DNA of 64,000 nucleotides from Candidatus Coprenecus pullistercoris (GTDB lineage: Bacteria > Bacteroidota > Bacteroidia > Bacteroidales > UBA932). Positions 42,595 through 50,551 of this stretch are shown here, one piece after another. Position 1 is the stretch's first letter. The number at the start of each line of letters is the position of its first letter. The DNA is taken from contig DXAT01000024.1 of assembly GCA_019116965.1 (NCBI GenBank), forward strand, positions 1-64,000, given 5' to 3'. Under the pieces are notes generated by a model. It was not told the DNA's origin, did not search any database, and worked only from the letters and a program-made list of their open reading frames with translations. Position numbers and translations under genes: made by a program.

Positions 42595-44646
42595 CTACAG
42601 AACTTCAATGCTCCTGCGGATGAATTCCGAGAGATTCTTGCCCTTCAGCATGTTATTGGCCAGCAACGCGAGGTCAACTACCTGATGCAGAAGGATGTTG
42701 TCCTTGGCAAAAACCTTCATGGCATCTTTCCTCTCACTTCGAACCTCATCCATCTCCTTCTCGAGCTCTTTCTTCGCGTCCTTGTCCGCTGTGGGGATAT
42801 CCTCATCTTTCTTGTCCTTCATGGCTGCGTCCAGTTTGTCGATACCGGCCTGGATCTCTGACTTACGCGAGTCAAAGGACGCGCACTTCTCCGACAAAGC
42901 CGAAGTTTTGGCTTCCAGGATACGCTTAATGAGAGGATGCTGCACATTCACATCTATGGTATAGGACTCCGGCATCTCACCGTAGAAGTTCATGCCTCCA
43001 CCCAGAGCCGACATGTCGCGGTAACGGCGCATGAACTCGGACTGTGTAATCAGAATAGGCGCCCCGCTCTCACCGAGATTCTCCGGCTTCACGAAGTAGT
43101 GATTGCCTTCGGGCAGAACGGACTCGAACATGTCGGAGAGGTCGGTCTTCTCGGCCTCGGGCATCTCGGGCTCCTTGACATCCTCCTTACGGATAAGCTT
43201 GTCTATCGAGTCGGCGTCGACGCGGGCAAATATCGAGTCGGGAATCTTAGTCTCGAGCAGGTTGACGAAATGGGCATCGAGCTGGCAGTCGAAGAGCAAG
43301 ACATCGTAACCTTTGTTCTTAGCAGTCTCGATATACTGGTACTGGGCCACGGGATCTGTGGCGTAGAGGTATACAACCTTCTTGTCCTTGTCGGTCTGGG
43401 CGGTCTCTATGGCCTTGCGGTAATCATCGTATGCGAAGAACTTACCGTCGGTGTTCTTCATCAAGGCAAACTTGAGAGCCCTCTCGCAGAACTTCTCCTC
43501 AGTCAGCATACCGTACTCGATGAAGAGCTTGAGGTTGTCCCACTTCTCCTCGTACTCCTTGCGGTCGTTCTTGAAGATATCTTCCAAGCGATCAGCTACT
43601 TTCTTGGTGATGTAAGTCGATATTTTCTTTACATTGGCATCAGACTGCAGATAACTCCTGGACACATTCAGAGGAATATCCGGAGAGTCTATCACACCAT
43701 GCAGCAGGGTCAGGAAGTCAGGCACGATATTGTCGACCGAATCGGTGACGAAGACCTGGTTGCAATAGAGCTGTATCTTATTCTTGGTTACTTCCAGGCG
43801 GTCCTTGATCTTCGGGAAATACAGGATACCGGTAAGGTTGAACGGATAGTCCACATTCAGATGTATGTAGAACAGAGGTTCCTCCAGCATAGGATAAAGT
43901 TCACGATAGAACTTCATATAGTCCTCTTTCTTCAGATCCGCGGGCTTTTTGTTCCAGATAGGCTCTGTGTCGTTTATTATCTTGTCTTTGTCTGTGTCAA
44001 CATACTTGCCGTCCTTCCATTCCTGTTCCTTGCCGAAAGCAATCGGCACGGGCATGAAGCGGCAGTACTTCTTCAACAATTCCTCCACTTTCGATGCTCC
44101 TGCAAACTCCTTGGAGTCATCGTCCAGATACAGGGTTATCTCGGTTCCGCGGTCTGTACGGCTACCTTCCGACATAGCGAACTCAGGATCGCCCTCGCAC
44201 TCCCATCTTACAGGCTTGGCACCTTCCTTCCAGGAGAGGGAATCTATGACCACTTTCTTGGAAACCATGAAAGCTGAGTAAAAACCCAGGCCGAAGTGGC
44301 CTATAATATTGCCGGCCGCATCCTTGTACTTCTCAAGAAACTCCCCGGCACCGGAGAATGCTATCTGGTTTATGAACTTGTCGACCTCCTCGGCTGTCAT
44401 TCCTATACCGCGGTCAGTGATGGTCAGGGTATTCTTCTTATCGTCTGCGGAGACATGTATTGTCAAGTCACCCAGTTCATCCTTAAGTTCACCTGTACCC
44501 GCCAGAGCCTTCACCTTTTGGGTGGCATCCACCGCATTGGCCACTATCTCACGCAGGAAAATCTCGTGATCAGAGTAGAGAAACTTTTTGATAACGGGGA
44601 AAATATTCTCTGTCGTAACCCCTATCTTACCTTTTTGCTGTGACAT
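42595..44646 (-). CDS. htpG: Molecular chaperone HtpG (Hsp90 family)
   Basis: A 683-residue Hsp90. The N-terminal ATPase contains FLREIVANAVDATQKVKAL, LTITDRGIGMTAEEVDKFI and GHFGLGFYSAFMVS. Further blocks are EITLYLDDDSKEF and NVSRSYLQSDANVKKIS. It assists folding of client proteins in the cytoplasm. It is convergent with the amidase gene, 6 bases apart, and transcribed alone. No clean TAnnTTTG is present just before it (only TATTTTG-like words), and no CIRCE element was seen. Confidence 0.96.
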   Translation of the reverse strand: MSQQKGKIGVTTENIFPVIKKFLYSDHEIFLREIVANAVDATQKVKALAGTGELKDELGDLTIHVSADDKKNTLTITDRGIGMTAEEVDKFINQIAFSGAGEFLEKYKDAAGNIIGHFGLGFYSAFMVSKKVVIDSLSWKEGAKPVRWECEGDPEFAMSEGSRTDRGTEITLYLDDDSKEFAGASKVEELLKKYCRFMPVPIAFGKEQEWKDGKYVDTDKDKIINDTEPIWNKKPADLKKEDYMKFYRELYPMLEEPLFYIHLNVDYPFNLTGILYFPKIKDRLEVTKNKIQLYCNQVFVTDSVDNIVPDFLTLLHGVIDSPDIPLNVSRSYLQSDANVKKISTYITKKVADRLEDIFKNDRKEYEEKWDNLKLFIEYGMLTEEKFCERALKFALMKNTDGKFFAYDDYRKAIETAQTDKDKKVVYLYATDPVAQYQYIETAKNKGYDVLLFDCQLDAHFVNLLETKIPDSIFARVDADSIDKLIRKEDVKEPEMPEAEKTDLSDMFESVLPEGNHYFVKPENLGESGAPILITQSEFMRRYRDMSALGGGMNFYGEMPESYTIDVNVQHPLIKRILEAKTSALSEKCASFDSRKSEIQAGIDKLDAAMKDKKDEDIPTADKDAKKELEKEMDEVRSERKDAMKVFAKDNILLHQVVDLALLANNMLKGKNLSEFIRRSIEVL

Positions 44647-44835
44647 ATATCAAAATATTTTATTTTCTTTTTCCTGGCATCCGAACAAAATACATACCAT
44701 CTGCCCTATCCTGCCAAAATGGCACCCAGGCACTTGGCTTCTGCTTTTATGATTTTAAAATTATTCATTTTTTTATAATCGTGAAATCATTCTTGAATTG
44801 TACGGAAGTGGTTTTTCCGCTATGAGCCAAGCATC

Positions 44836-44843
44836 TATATTTG
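44836..44843 (+). promoter_or_regulatory. -7 promoter element of the structured RNA/DUF3575 transcript
   Basis: TATATTTG matches TAnnTTTG. Its predicted start point, near 44849, coincides with the first base of the GCATCCGG arm of the structure downstream. Confidence 0.6.
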
Positions 44844-44848
44844 CTTCC

Positions 44849-44922
44849 GCATCCGGCCCCGAGTTGGAGATGAGTTTTAGGGACGGCTCATGAAGGGAAG
44901 GAGAACGGACCGGATGCTTTTT
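44849..44922 (+). ncRNA. Candidate structured leader RNA or small RNA
   Basis: GCATCCGG at 44849-44856 pairs with CCGGATGC at 44910-44917; two further C-G pairs are possible across one mismatch. Between them, ATGAG (44870-44874) pairs with CTCAT (44887-44891). A run of five T follows the closing arm directly. The predicted transcription start falls at the 5' arm, so the structure spans exactly from start to T-run, about 74 bases. It could be a terminated small RNA, or an attenuator in the leader of the DUF3575 gene 14 bases after the closing arm. It matches no riboswitch I can recognise. Confidence 0.45.
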
Positions 44923-44930
44923 CCAATGAT

Positions 44931-45497
44931 ATGAAACGCACGATCATCATACTTCTCGCAAGTGCATTGACAGCAGCCTCCGGTCCGGCACCACTGCACG
45001 CGCAGAAATGGAGCATAGCTACAAATCTGCTGGACTATGCCAATCTTCTTACCTTAAATGCAGAAGCCGGCATATCCGTAGACCAGCACTGGAGCCTGCT
45101 GGCGGAAGGACGGTACAATCCATTCAGTTTCCGTACTCCTGGCGGAGGACTCATGCAGAACCGGACTCTCAGCATATCGGCCGGAACAAGATACTGGCCT
45201 TTTTTCGTGTACTCCGGTTTTTATTACGGCGGACGGCTTCAGTGGAGCCGGTTCAACACAGGAGGAATTCTCTCGGACTGTGCTGTGGAAGGTGACGCCT
45301 TCGGCCTCGGGTTCAACTTCGGCTACTCGCTTATGCTCACCGAACATCTCAATATAGAATTCGGTCTCGGACTATGGTTCGGAGCAGCCGGCTACAGGGA
45401 ATATGCCTCGACTGTATGCGGGAAACTCACAGGCTCCGGAATAAAAGCGTTCATCGCACCGAACGACATACAGATCAACTTACTATACAACTTCTAA
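44931..45497 (+). CDS. DUF3575 outer-membrane protein
   Basis: A 188-residue protein with a signal peptide (to about LHAQK) and a small beta-barrel pattern. KWSIATNLLDYANLLTLNAEA at the N-terminus and the C-terminal IQINLLYNF are characteristic of DUF3575 proteins found next to fimbria-assembly genes in Bacteroidales. It precedes the OmpA/TPR lipoprotein gene by one base. Upstream lies the candidate structured RNA. Function unknown; an outer-membrane component is likely. Confidence 0.85.
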   Translation: MKRTIIILLASALTAASGPAPLHAQKWSIATNLLDYANLLTLNAEAGISVDQHWSLLAEGRYNPFSFRTPGGGLMQNRTLSISAGTRYWPFFVYSGFYYGGRLQWSRFNTGGILSDCAVEGDAFGLGFNFGYSLMLTEHLNIEFGLGLWFGAAGYREYASTVCGKLTGSGIKAFIAPNDIQINLLYNF

Positions 45498-45498
45498 G

Positions 45499-47370
45499 AT
45501 GAAACAGAAATGCATTCTCTGCCTCCTGACGGGCATGCTTGCCGTTCTTAGTTCCTGCTCGGTCCTCGTAAGGATGGAGGCAAGGGCCCTTCACAGGGAC
45601 AGCACTTCCATCAGCCTCATGCTTCCGGCCGGCAATTCTGCGGATATTGACGACAGCATGTCCGCAGAATGGGACGACAGTCCGGATACGCTCACGGTCA
45701 TGGGACCGGAGGGCAAAAGACTGGTTTTCATCAAAGCCACCATGGACTCTTCCGGGACAATACACATGACCGAACCGCTCAGAGAAGTCGTAATAACAGC
45801 AAGATTCAAGAATATACCCGAGAGGAACGGACATGTACACCTGGCATTTGACATCAGTGTTCCCGCTCCCATGCTAAGTCATCAATGGCAGGTAAGACTG
45901 GTCCCGTCCGCAGTTGTCCAGGAAGATTCACTTGTCCTGGAAGCAGTTCACATTACAGGTGCGAACTACCTTGCAAGGCAGATAAGAGGATATCAGCTCT
46001 ATGAACGGTTCATTGCCGGCATCATCACCGATCCGTCCATGCTGGTAGACATAGCACAGCTTGAGATATTTATCCGGCGCAACATACCGCAGATCGCAGC
46101 TTTCAAGAATGATACGGCATTTGTGGACATAAGTGCCGTCCGTGGCTTCTACGGCATATCCCTCGCGGAAGCCAAGGAGCATTTCCGCAGAAAAGGTATG
46201 ATTAACCGTAACAACAGACGCCTGAACCGTACGGAAAGCAGGTTCAGGCAACTGGTCAAGGACCCGTTCATCACAGAAGGTATACGCCTCGACACCGTCC
46301 TGAACAGCTGCGAGAACAACTTTCTGTACAATTACACACAGGATCTGTCCACAAGACCTGGATTGCGCAAAATCGATATCAGCCTCAAAGGTGGTATCTT
46401 TTACCAAGGCGAGAAAATATACGACATACCTCCTGCCGCTCCGCTCACATTCTATGTTTCCTCATTCGCTACCATGACAGAGGACATAGTACGCTATGTC
46501 ACCAAGGTCGTCGAGCGTCGTGTAGAGTTCAACACATCAGCCGCTGTCAATTTCAAAGCCGGCAAGGCTGACATAGACAGCACATATATGGGCAACAAGG
46601 CCGAACTCGAGCATATCCAGTCCATCATCACGGAACTGATCTCCACGGGAGAATATGTTGCGGACAGTCTCATCATCACGGCCTCATGCTCTCCCGAAGG
46701 AAGCTACGCCCTCAACAGCAGCCTTGCTTCCAGACGGGCCAAAGCCATCTCCGGATACCTCGACGGAAAGGGCTTCAAGCTTATAGAACGGTATATACCG
46801 GAACATTGGGAGCGCCTCGAAAGGCTTATCATGACCGATACCGCCGTAAAGGACAAGGCCGGCATCTTGAGGATACTCGGAAAAAAGCACCCGGACAGAA
46901 GGGAACGCCAGCTCAGCACCCACCCGGAATATTCATATCTGAGGAACGCTCTCTATCCTTTGCTAAGAGAAGTGGAATTCGACTTCTGCCTTCACAGGCG
47001 CGACATGGTAAAGGACACTATACACACCACTGAGCCCGACACTCTATATGCCGCCGGAGTACTGGCACTGAAAGACAGCGAATACGCCAAGGCGGTCCGC
47101 ATCCTTGGCGGATACAGGGACATCAACAGCGCCCTCGCCTTCCTGGCCATGGACTACAACGCCTCTGCGGCGAATATACTCGAAGACCTACCCATATCTG
47201 CCAAACGGGACTATCTGCTGGCTGTTGTATATTCACGCACCGGGAACGATAAAAAGGCCGTTGAATACTACCTGAGCGCCGTTCATCAAGACAGAAGCAT
47301 GTCTTTCAGAGGCAATCTTGATCCTGAAATACGCAGACTCATAGAGAAATACAAAATCACCATAAATTAA
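45499..47370 (+). CDS. OmpA-like and TPR domain lipoprotein
   Basis: A 623-residue lipoprotein (LSSC, Cys20). The middle has an OmpA-like peptidoglycan-binding domain: VNFKAGKADIDSTYMGN, then IITASCSPEGSYALNSSLASRRAKAISGYL. The C-terminal part looks like tetratricopeptide repeats (from about DTLYAAGVLALKDSEYAKAVRILGG). This combination, with a DUF3575 partner, occurs in Bacteroidales fimbria or outer-membrane anchoring loci. No fimbrillin gene follows here. It probably links the outer membrane to peptidoglycan. Confidence 0.78.
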   Translation: MKQKCILCLLTGMLAVLSSCSVLVRMEARALHRDSTSISLMLPAGNSADIDDSMSAEWDDSPDTLTVMGPEGKRLVFIKATMDSSGTIHMTEPLREVVITARFKNIPERNGHVHLAFDISVPAPMLSHQWQVRLVPSAVVQEDSLVLEAVHITGANYLARQIRGYQLYERFIAGIITDPSMLVDIAQLEIFIRRNIPQIAAFKNDTAFVDISAVRGFYGISLAEAKEHFRRKGMINRNNRRLNRTESRFRQLVKDPFITEGIRLDTVLNSCENNFLYNYTQDLSTRPGLRKIDISLKGGIFYQGEKIYDIPPAAPLTFYVSSFATMTEDIVRYVTKVVERRVEFNTSAAVNFKAGKADIDSTYMGNKAELEHIQSIITELISTGEYVADSLIITASCSPEGSYALNSSLASRRAKAISGYLDGKGFKLIERYIPEHWERLERLIMTDTAVKDKAGILRILGKKHPDRRERQLSTHPEYSYLRNALYPLLREVEFDFCLHRRDMVKDTIHTTEPDTLYAAGVLALKDSEYAKAVRILGGYRDINSALAFLAMDYNASAANILEDLPISAKRDYLLAVVYSRTGNDKKAVEYYLSAVHQDRSMSFRGNLDPEIRRLIEKYKITIN

Positions 47371-47392
47371 TTGCATAAATTTTTCAATTTTT

Positions 47393-47424
47393 TTTGGTCA
47401 CTGAAAAAATTTGCTCTATATTTG
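47393..47424 (+). promoter_or_regulatory. Promoter of tRNA-Val
   Basis: TTTG (47393-47396), 20 bases, then TATATTTG (47417-47424): a full Bacteroidota promoter match, 15 bases before the tRNA 5' end. Confidence 0.75.
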
Positions 47425-47439
47425 CATCCGCAAAAGCAA

Positions 47440-47514
47440 GGGAGCTTAGCTCAGTTGGTTTAGAGCGTCTGCCTTACAAGCAGAGGGTCGGGGGTTCGAC
47501 TCCCTCAGCTCCCA
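47440..47514 (+). tRNA. tRNA-Val (anticodon TAC)
   Basis: A 75-base cloverleaf. The acceptor arms GGGAGCT and AGCTCCC pair perfectly, the D stem is GCTC/GAGC, and the anticodon stem is TCTGC/GCAGA with loop CTTACAA, giving TAC at 47475-47477. The T stem is GGGGG/CCCTC with one G-T wobble around TTCGACT, and the discriminator is A47514. The CCA end is not encoded. Confidence 0.97.
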
Positions 47515-47524
47515 CCGAAAAAAG

Positions 47525-47556
47525 AAGCAGTTACATAGATGTAGCTGCTTTTTTTA
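47525..47556 (+). terminator. Terminator after tRNA-Val
   Basis: AAGCAGTTACAT and ATGTAGCTGCTT pair over 12 bp, with one G-T wobble, around a 2-base loop, and a run of T follows. A T-rich tract also follows on the minus strand, so it probably ends the SPFH operon as well. Confidence 0.8.
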
Positions 47557-47565
47557 TTTTCCTAT

Positions 47566-47599
47566 AATGCATCTCCGACCTGTGTATCGGAGATGCATT
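47566..47599. repeat. Perfect 13-base hairpin without a T-run
   Basis: AATGCATCTCCGA and TCGGAGATGCATT are perfect 13-base arms around 8 bases. It lies between the tRNA terminator and the end of the bactofilin-like gene. The sequence after it is not T-rich on either strand, so it is not a simple terminator. It might stabilise the 3' end of the minus-strand operon mRNA. Confidence 0.6.
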
Positions 47600-47619
47600 G
47601 ACAAAGATTCTCAGATGAA

Positions 47620-48591
47620 TCAGGCGCGGCCTGTTATCTGAGAGATATCAAATCTGCCGTCTATTGTCTTAATCTGTATACGGCCAGCCATGATATCAAA
47701 GAAAAATGCGCGGATCTTCTCGACAGACAACAGCGCGGGCTTGCCGTCCTTGTCCACACCGAGGTCATAAGTCTTCAAAAGCTGGGCACCGAGACTGGCC
47801 GCAGCCAGCAGAAAATGATTCTGGAACTTGTCCGTATCGAGCAGGTCGGCCGCAAGCACTTTACCGACAACTGTATAGCTTCGCAATGTTTTCTGCATAT
47901 TGCTGTCAACCAAATTACTCTTAATCTCATCAGCCTCTATCTGCATCTCGATCTTACCGGAGTTGGCGGCCTCATCCTGTCCCTTGTACAATGCCCCGAG
48001 ATCCGCCAGGCTGAGATTGTACAGTCTTGTATCCGCTGATGCCACCATCTTCTCGACCGAAAAAGCACTTGGCAGCAGCAACTGTATGATACCGGACACC
48101 TTTATCGAAGGAGTATTGAATGTTCCTACTATAGAATTGACCAGTTCTACGCTTTGGGTAGCAAAAACACCGCCTATTACCACACAGTTCTCAAGAGTGA
48201 CTTCATCGGCATATATGCTTCCGGCAACGAATGCATTGCACAATATCACGGATTTGGCGTTGATATCCGAGCAGAATATAAGCTCACAGTGAGGTGAACG
48301 GGAAACTACGGAACTGGACGATCCTACGCATTTCCTGAACTCCACCTTCCCTTTTACCGCATTGTTGACATATAGTTCCTGCTGGGAAAACACCGCTCCA
48401 TGAATCTCCAGGTTTCCGTTCTGTATTTCCATGCGGTTGGCAAATACAGGACCTTCTACAACATTGTCACCCTTGAACACCACATTGCGTGTCAGTTCCG
48501 CTATCTTCTCCGGCAGGATGGAGCTACGGACGAGATTGTCCTGCAGGATTATATCTTTCTCATTGATTTTTATTTCCTTAAGTTCTTTCAT
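47620..48591 (-). CDS. Bactofilin-like beta-solenoid protein
   Basis: A 323-residue cytoplasmic protein with no signal or membrane segment. The first part (about 35-170) has short beta-repeats of the kind seen in bactofilins and other polymer-forming solenoids (VVFKGDNVVEGPVFANRM, GSIYADEVTLENCVVIGG, GVFATQSVELVNSIVG). The second part is helical, without recognised motifs. Last gene of the SPFH operon, 11 bases after its neighbour. Polymer formation is an inference from the repeat pattern. Confidence 0.5.
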   Translation of the reverse strand: MKELKEIKINEKDIILQDNLVRSSILPEKIAELTRNVVFKGDNVVEGPVFANRMEIQNGNLEIHGAVFSQQELYVNNAVKGKVEFRKCVGSSSSVVSRSPHCELIFCSDINAKSVILCNAFVAGSIYADEVTLENCVVIGGVFATQSVELVNSIVGTFNTPSIKVSGIIQLLLPSAFSVEKMVASADTRLYNLSLADLGALYKGQDEAANSGKIEMQIEADEIKSNLVDSNMQKTLRSYTVVGKVLAADLLDTDKFQNHFLLAAASLGAQLLKTYDLGVDKDGKPALLSVEKIRAFFFDIMAGRIQIKTIDGRFDISQITGRA

Positions 48592-48602
48592 GTCTGTTCT
48601 GT

Positions 48603-49625
48603 TTAGAATGTTTCGATATTGTTGGAATTGAATAACTTGTTGATATACTCCACTACTCTGCCGCTGTGTCTGTCAGCTGTATCGTAATTGGCCGACACCT
48701 CATCGATAAAGTAATTATGTATCCGTCCAAGAGCCCCTTCATCCGCAGAGCCGTTCCACTGACGATTTCCGATAGCCTCCATCAGATACTCTTTGTCAAA
48801 GAACAGCCCTTCAGTATCATAGACTTCACGACCGATACAGTTGTACTCGTCACATGCCTCCATATAGCATACAGGTACATAATACTGTCCGTCAGAACTG
48901 TCATCCATAATGCACTCATGAAGCAGAGTCTCGGTCTTTTTTTGCTTTTGAAGAAAATCATTGGCCATGCCGATAGTATCCTTGGCCTGCTTCTTGACCA
49001 CAGATGCCGTTATCAACGCCTCCAGACGGCTGTTCTCCGCACCTGCGACTGCCACTGTTCCCACTATATCGCTGCCCAAGGCGCGATAGGAATTTTTGTC
49101 GCTTGTCTCACGGAACTTAAAAGTAGGCTTATCCAGTTCGTATACTCTGTTCCTGAGCTCGGCATTGAGTTCATCGAACACTTTCATGTATCTATCAGAC
49201 AACCTGTTATAATCCACTTCCATCTGACGCTTCTTATCAAGACAGCGTTTGGACAGTTCCACGAGATGAATCAATGTAGCGTCTATCCTGCTTGACAATT
49301 CTGATATCTGCTGGCTTATCTCTGATCTGACCGTCTTGAAGAATCCACTGATAATCGTGTCTCCGACCTTAATCGCCTTTTCCCTTATGGAGGCCACCTG
49401 TGCGGTCTCAGTGGCGACCACTGCACCGGTCAGAAGCCCGACATGACCGTTGCAGTCATCCACGCTATAGTCAAACGGATCTGTCTCAACTCTGATATTG
49501 ACCGTGACATCCTCGTATGCCGTACCGCTATAAGAGACTGAGCCGGATGTATTGGACGCCGGATAATTCACTGTCCCTGAATAGTGCACAGCAATGCGTT
49601 TTGTAAAACTACGACTGTAACTCAT
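48603..49625 (-). CDS. Cytoplasmic coiled-coil protein, paralogue A (SPFH operon)
   Basis: A 340-residue protein without a signal or membrane segment. Residues 90-170 are helical and closely resemble the neighbouring 305-residue protein: DYNRLSDRYMKVFDELNAEL here against DYNMISARYIKLFNGLNRNL there, ending in similar YELDKP and FEIDRP. The N-terminal 50 residues are beta-rich and unique. No known family recognised. It is 4 bases after its paralogue, suggesting tandem duplication and possible heterodimer formation. Confidence 0.6.
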   Translation of the reverse strand: MSYSRSFTKRIAVHYSGTVNYPASNTSGSVSYSGTAYEDVTVNIRVETDPFDYSVDDCNGHVGLLTGAVVATETAQVASIREKAIKVGDTIISGFFKTVRSEISQQISELSSRIDATLIHLVELSKRCLDKKRQMEVDYNRLSDRYMKVFDELNAELRNRVYELDKPTFKFRETSDKNSYRALGSDIVGTVAVAGAENSRLEALITASVVKKQAKDTIGMANDFLQKQKKTETLLHECIMDDSSDGQYYVPVCYMEACDEYNCIGREVYDTEGLFFDKEYLMEAIGNRQWNGSADEGALGRIHNYFIDEVSANYDTADRHSGRVVEYINKLFNSNNIETF

Positions 49626-49629
49626 ACTG

Positions 49630-50547
49630 TCAGGATTTTAGGGTTTGTACTTTACTGGCGGTAAAAAGATTTCCCGCCATTTCCTTGACACGCTGCGACG
49701 CATCTGATGATGCCAGCAGACGGTTGAACTCAAGTCTCACCTCCTCGTCAAGAGGCGCATCTTCCCAACTGAAGCCGGCAAGCTGCTCACCCGCTGCAGT
49801 GCGGATGCCCTCCTGAGCCTTTTGGTCTATACCGGAAATTCCGGAGTATATCTCCAACTGCCTGTTGCCGTGACTGTCATAATCAGACTCGCTCACAATA
49901 ACCGGAAGCATAACTCTCTCTGCTCCGGCTTCCTGCTGCTCATCAAGCAAAATATGACCTGTAAGCTCATTCTGGGCTTCCATATCCGCAAGAAAATCCT
50001 TCATCGAGTCTATAACCTTGGCACCCCTGTACTTAAGATTTGAAGTAAGTATCTTCTGACTCAATGCCAAAGACTCAAGCTGAGAAACCGGCACTGCTGC
50101 CGTCAGCTGACGCTTTCTGTTGGATATGGTATTGGTATCGCGTAGCGCGAAATCAGTAACCGGACGGTCTATCTCGAATATCCTCTGTTCCAGATTGCGG
50201 TTAAGACCATTGAAAAGCTTGATGTATCTGGCGGATATCATATTGTAATCACGCTGCATGCGCCCTTTGATGGAACGAAGCTGCTTGGTCAGCTGATTGA
50301 GTTTCATCAGATGCGAGTCCACATCGCTGTGAAGCCTTGCAATCTTCTGGGATATCTGAGAGTGTATCAGGGTATAGAATCCTCTGTTGACATTCTCGCA
50401 GACATGGTCCGCGGCATCAGCCTCGGCCTGTACCACAGCCGCTTTCATTCCGATTACGGCAGCCGTTGTTCCCTTTATCTTATCGGACACCGTACTTATC
50501 TCCCGTGCCATGGGCTCGGTATCCACTACACAATCAATATATGCCAT
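49630..50547 (-). CDS. Cytoplasmic coiled-coil protein, paralogue B (SPFH operon)
   Basis: A 305-residue protein, helical through residues 15-130, with no signal or membrane segment. It shares the segment RGFYTLIHSQISQKIARL and following coiled coil with its 340-residue neighbour, where the parallel is SGFFKTVRSEISQQISEL. The C-terminal half contains a QxLESLALSQKILTS helix and a variable acidic tail. Unrecognised family. It lies 4 bases after the 659-residue gene. Confidence 0.6.
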   Translation of the reverse strand: MAYIDCVVDTEPMAREISTVSDKIKGTTAAVIGMKAAVVQAEADAADHVCENVNRGFYTLIHSQISQKIARLHSDVDSHLMKLNQLTKQLRSIKGRMQRDYNMISARYIKLFNGLNRNLEQRIFEIDRPVTDFALRDTNTISNRKRQLTAAVPVSQLESLALSQKILTSNLKYRGAKVIDSMKDFLADMEAQNELTGHILLDEQQEAGAERVMLPVIVSESDYDSHGNRQLEIYSGISGIDQKAQEGIRTAAGEQLAGFSWEDAPLDEEVRLEFNRLLASSDASQRVKEMAGNLFTASKVQTLKS

Positions 50548-50551
50548 AATC

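Noticed and set aside
47566..47599. Rho-independent terminator
   Set aside because: The stem is perfect but no T-run follows on either strand; the neighbouring structure at 47525-47556 is the real terminator.
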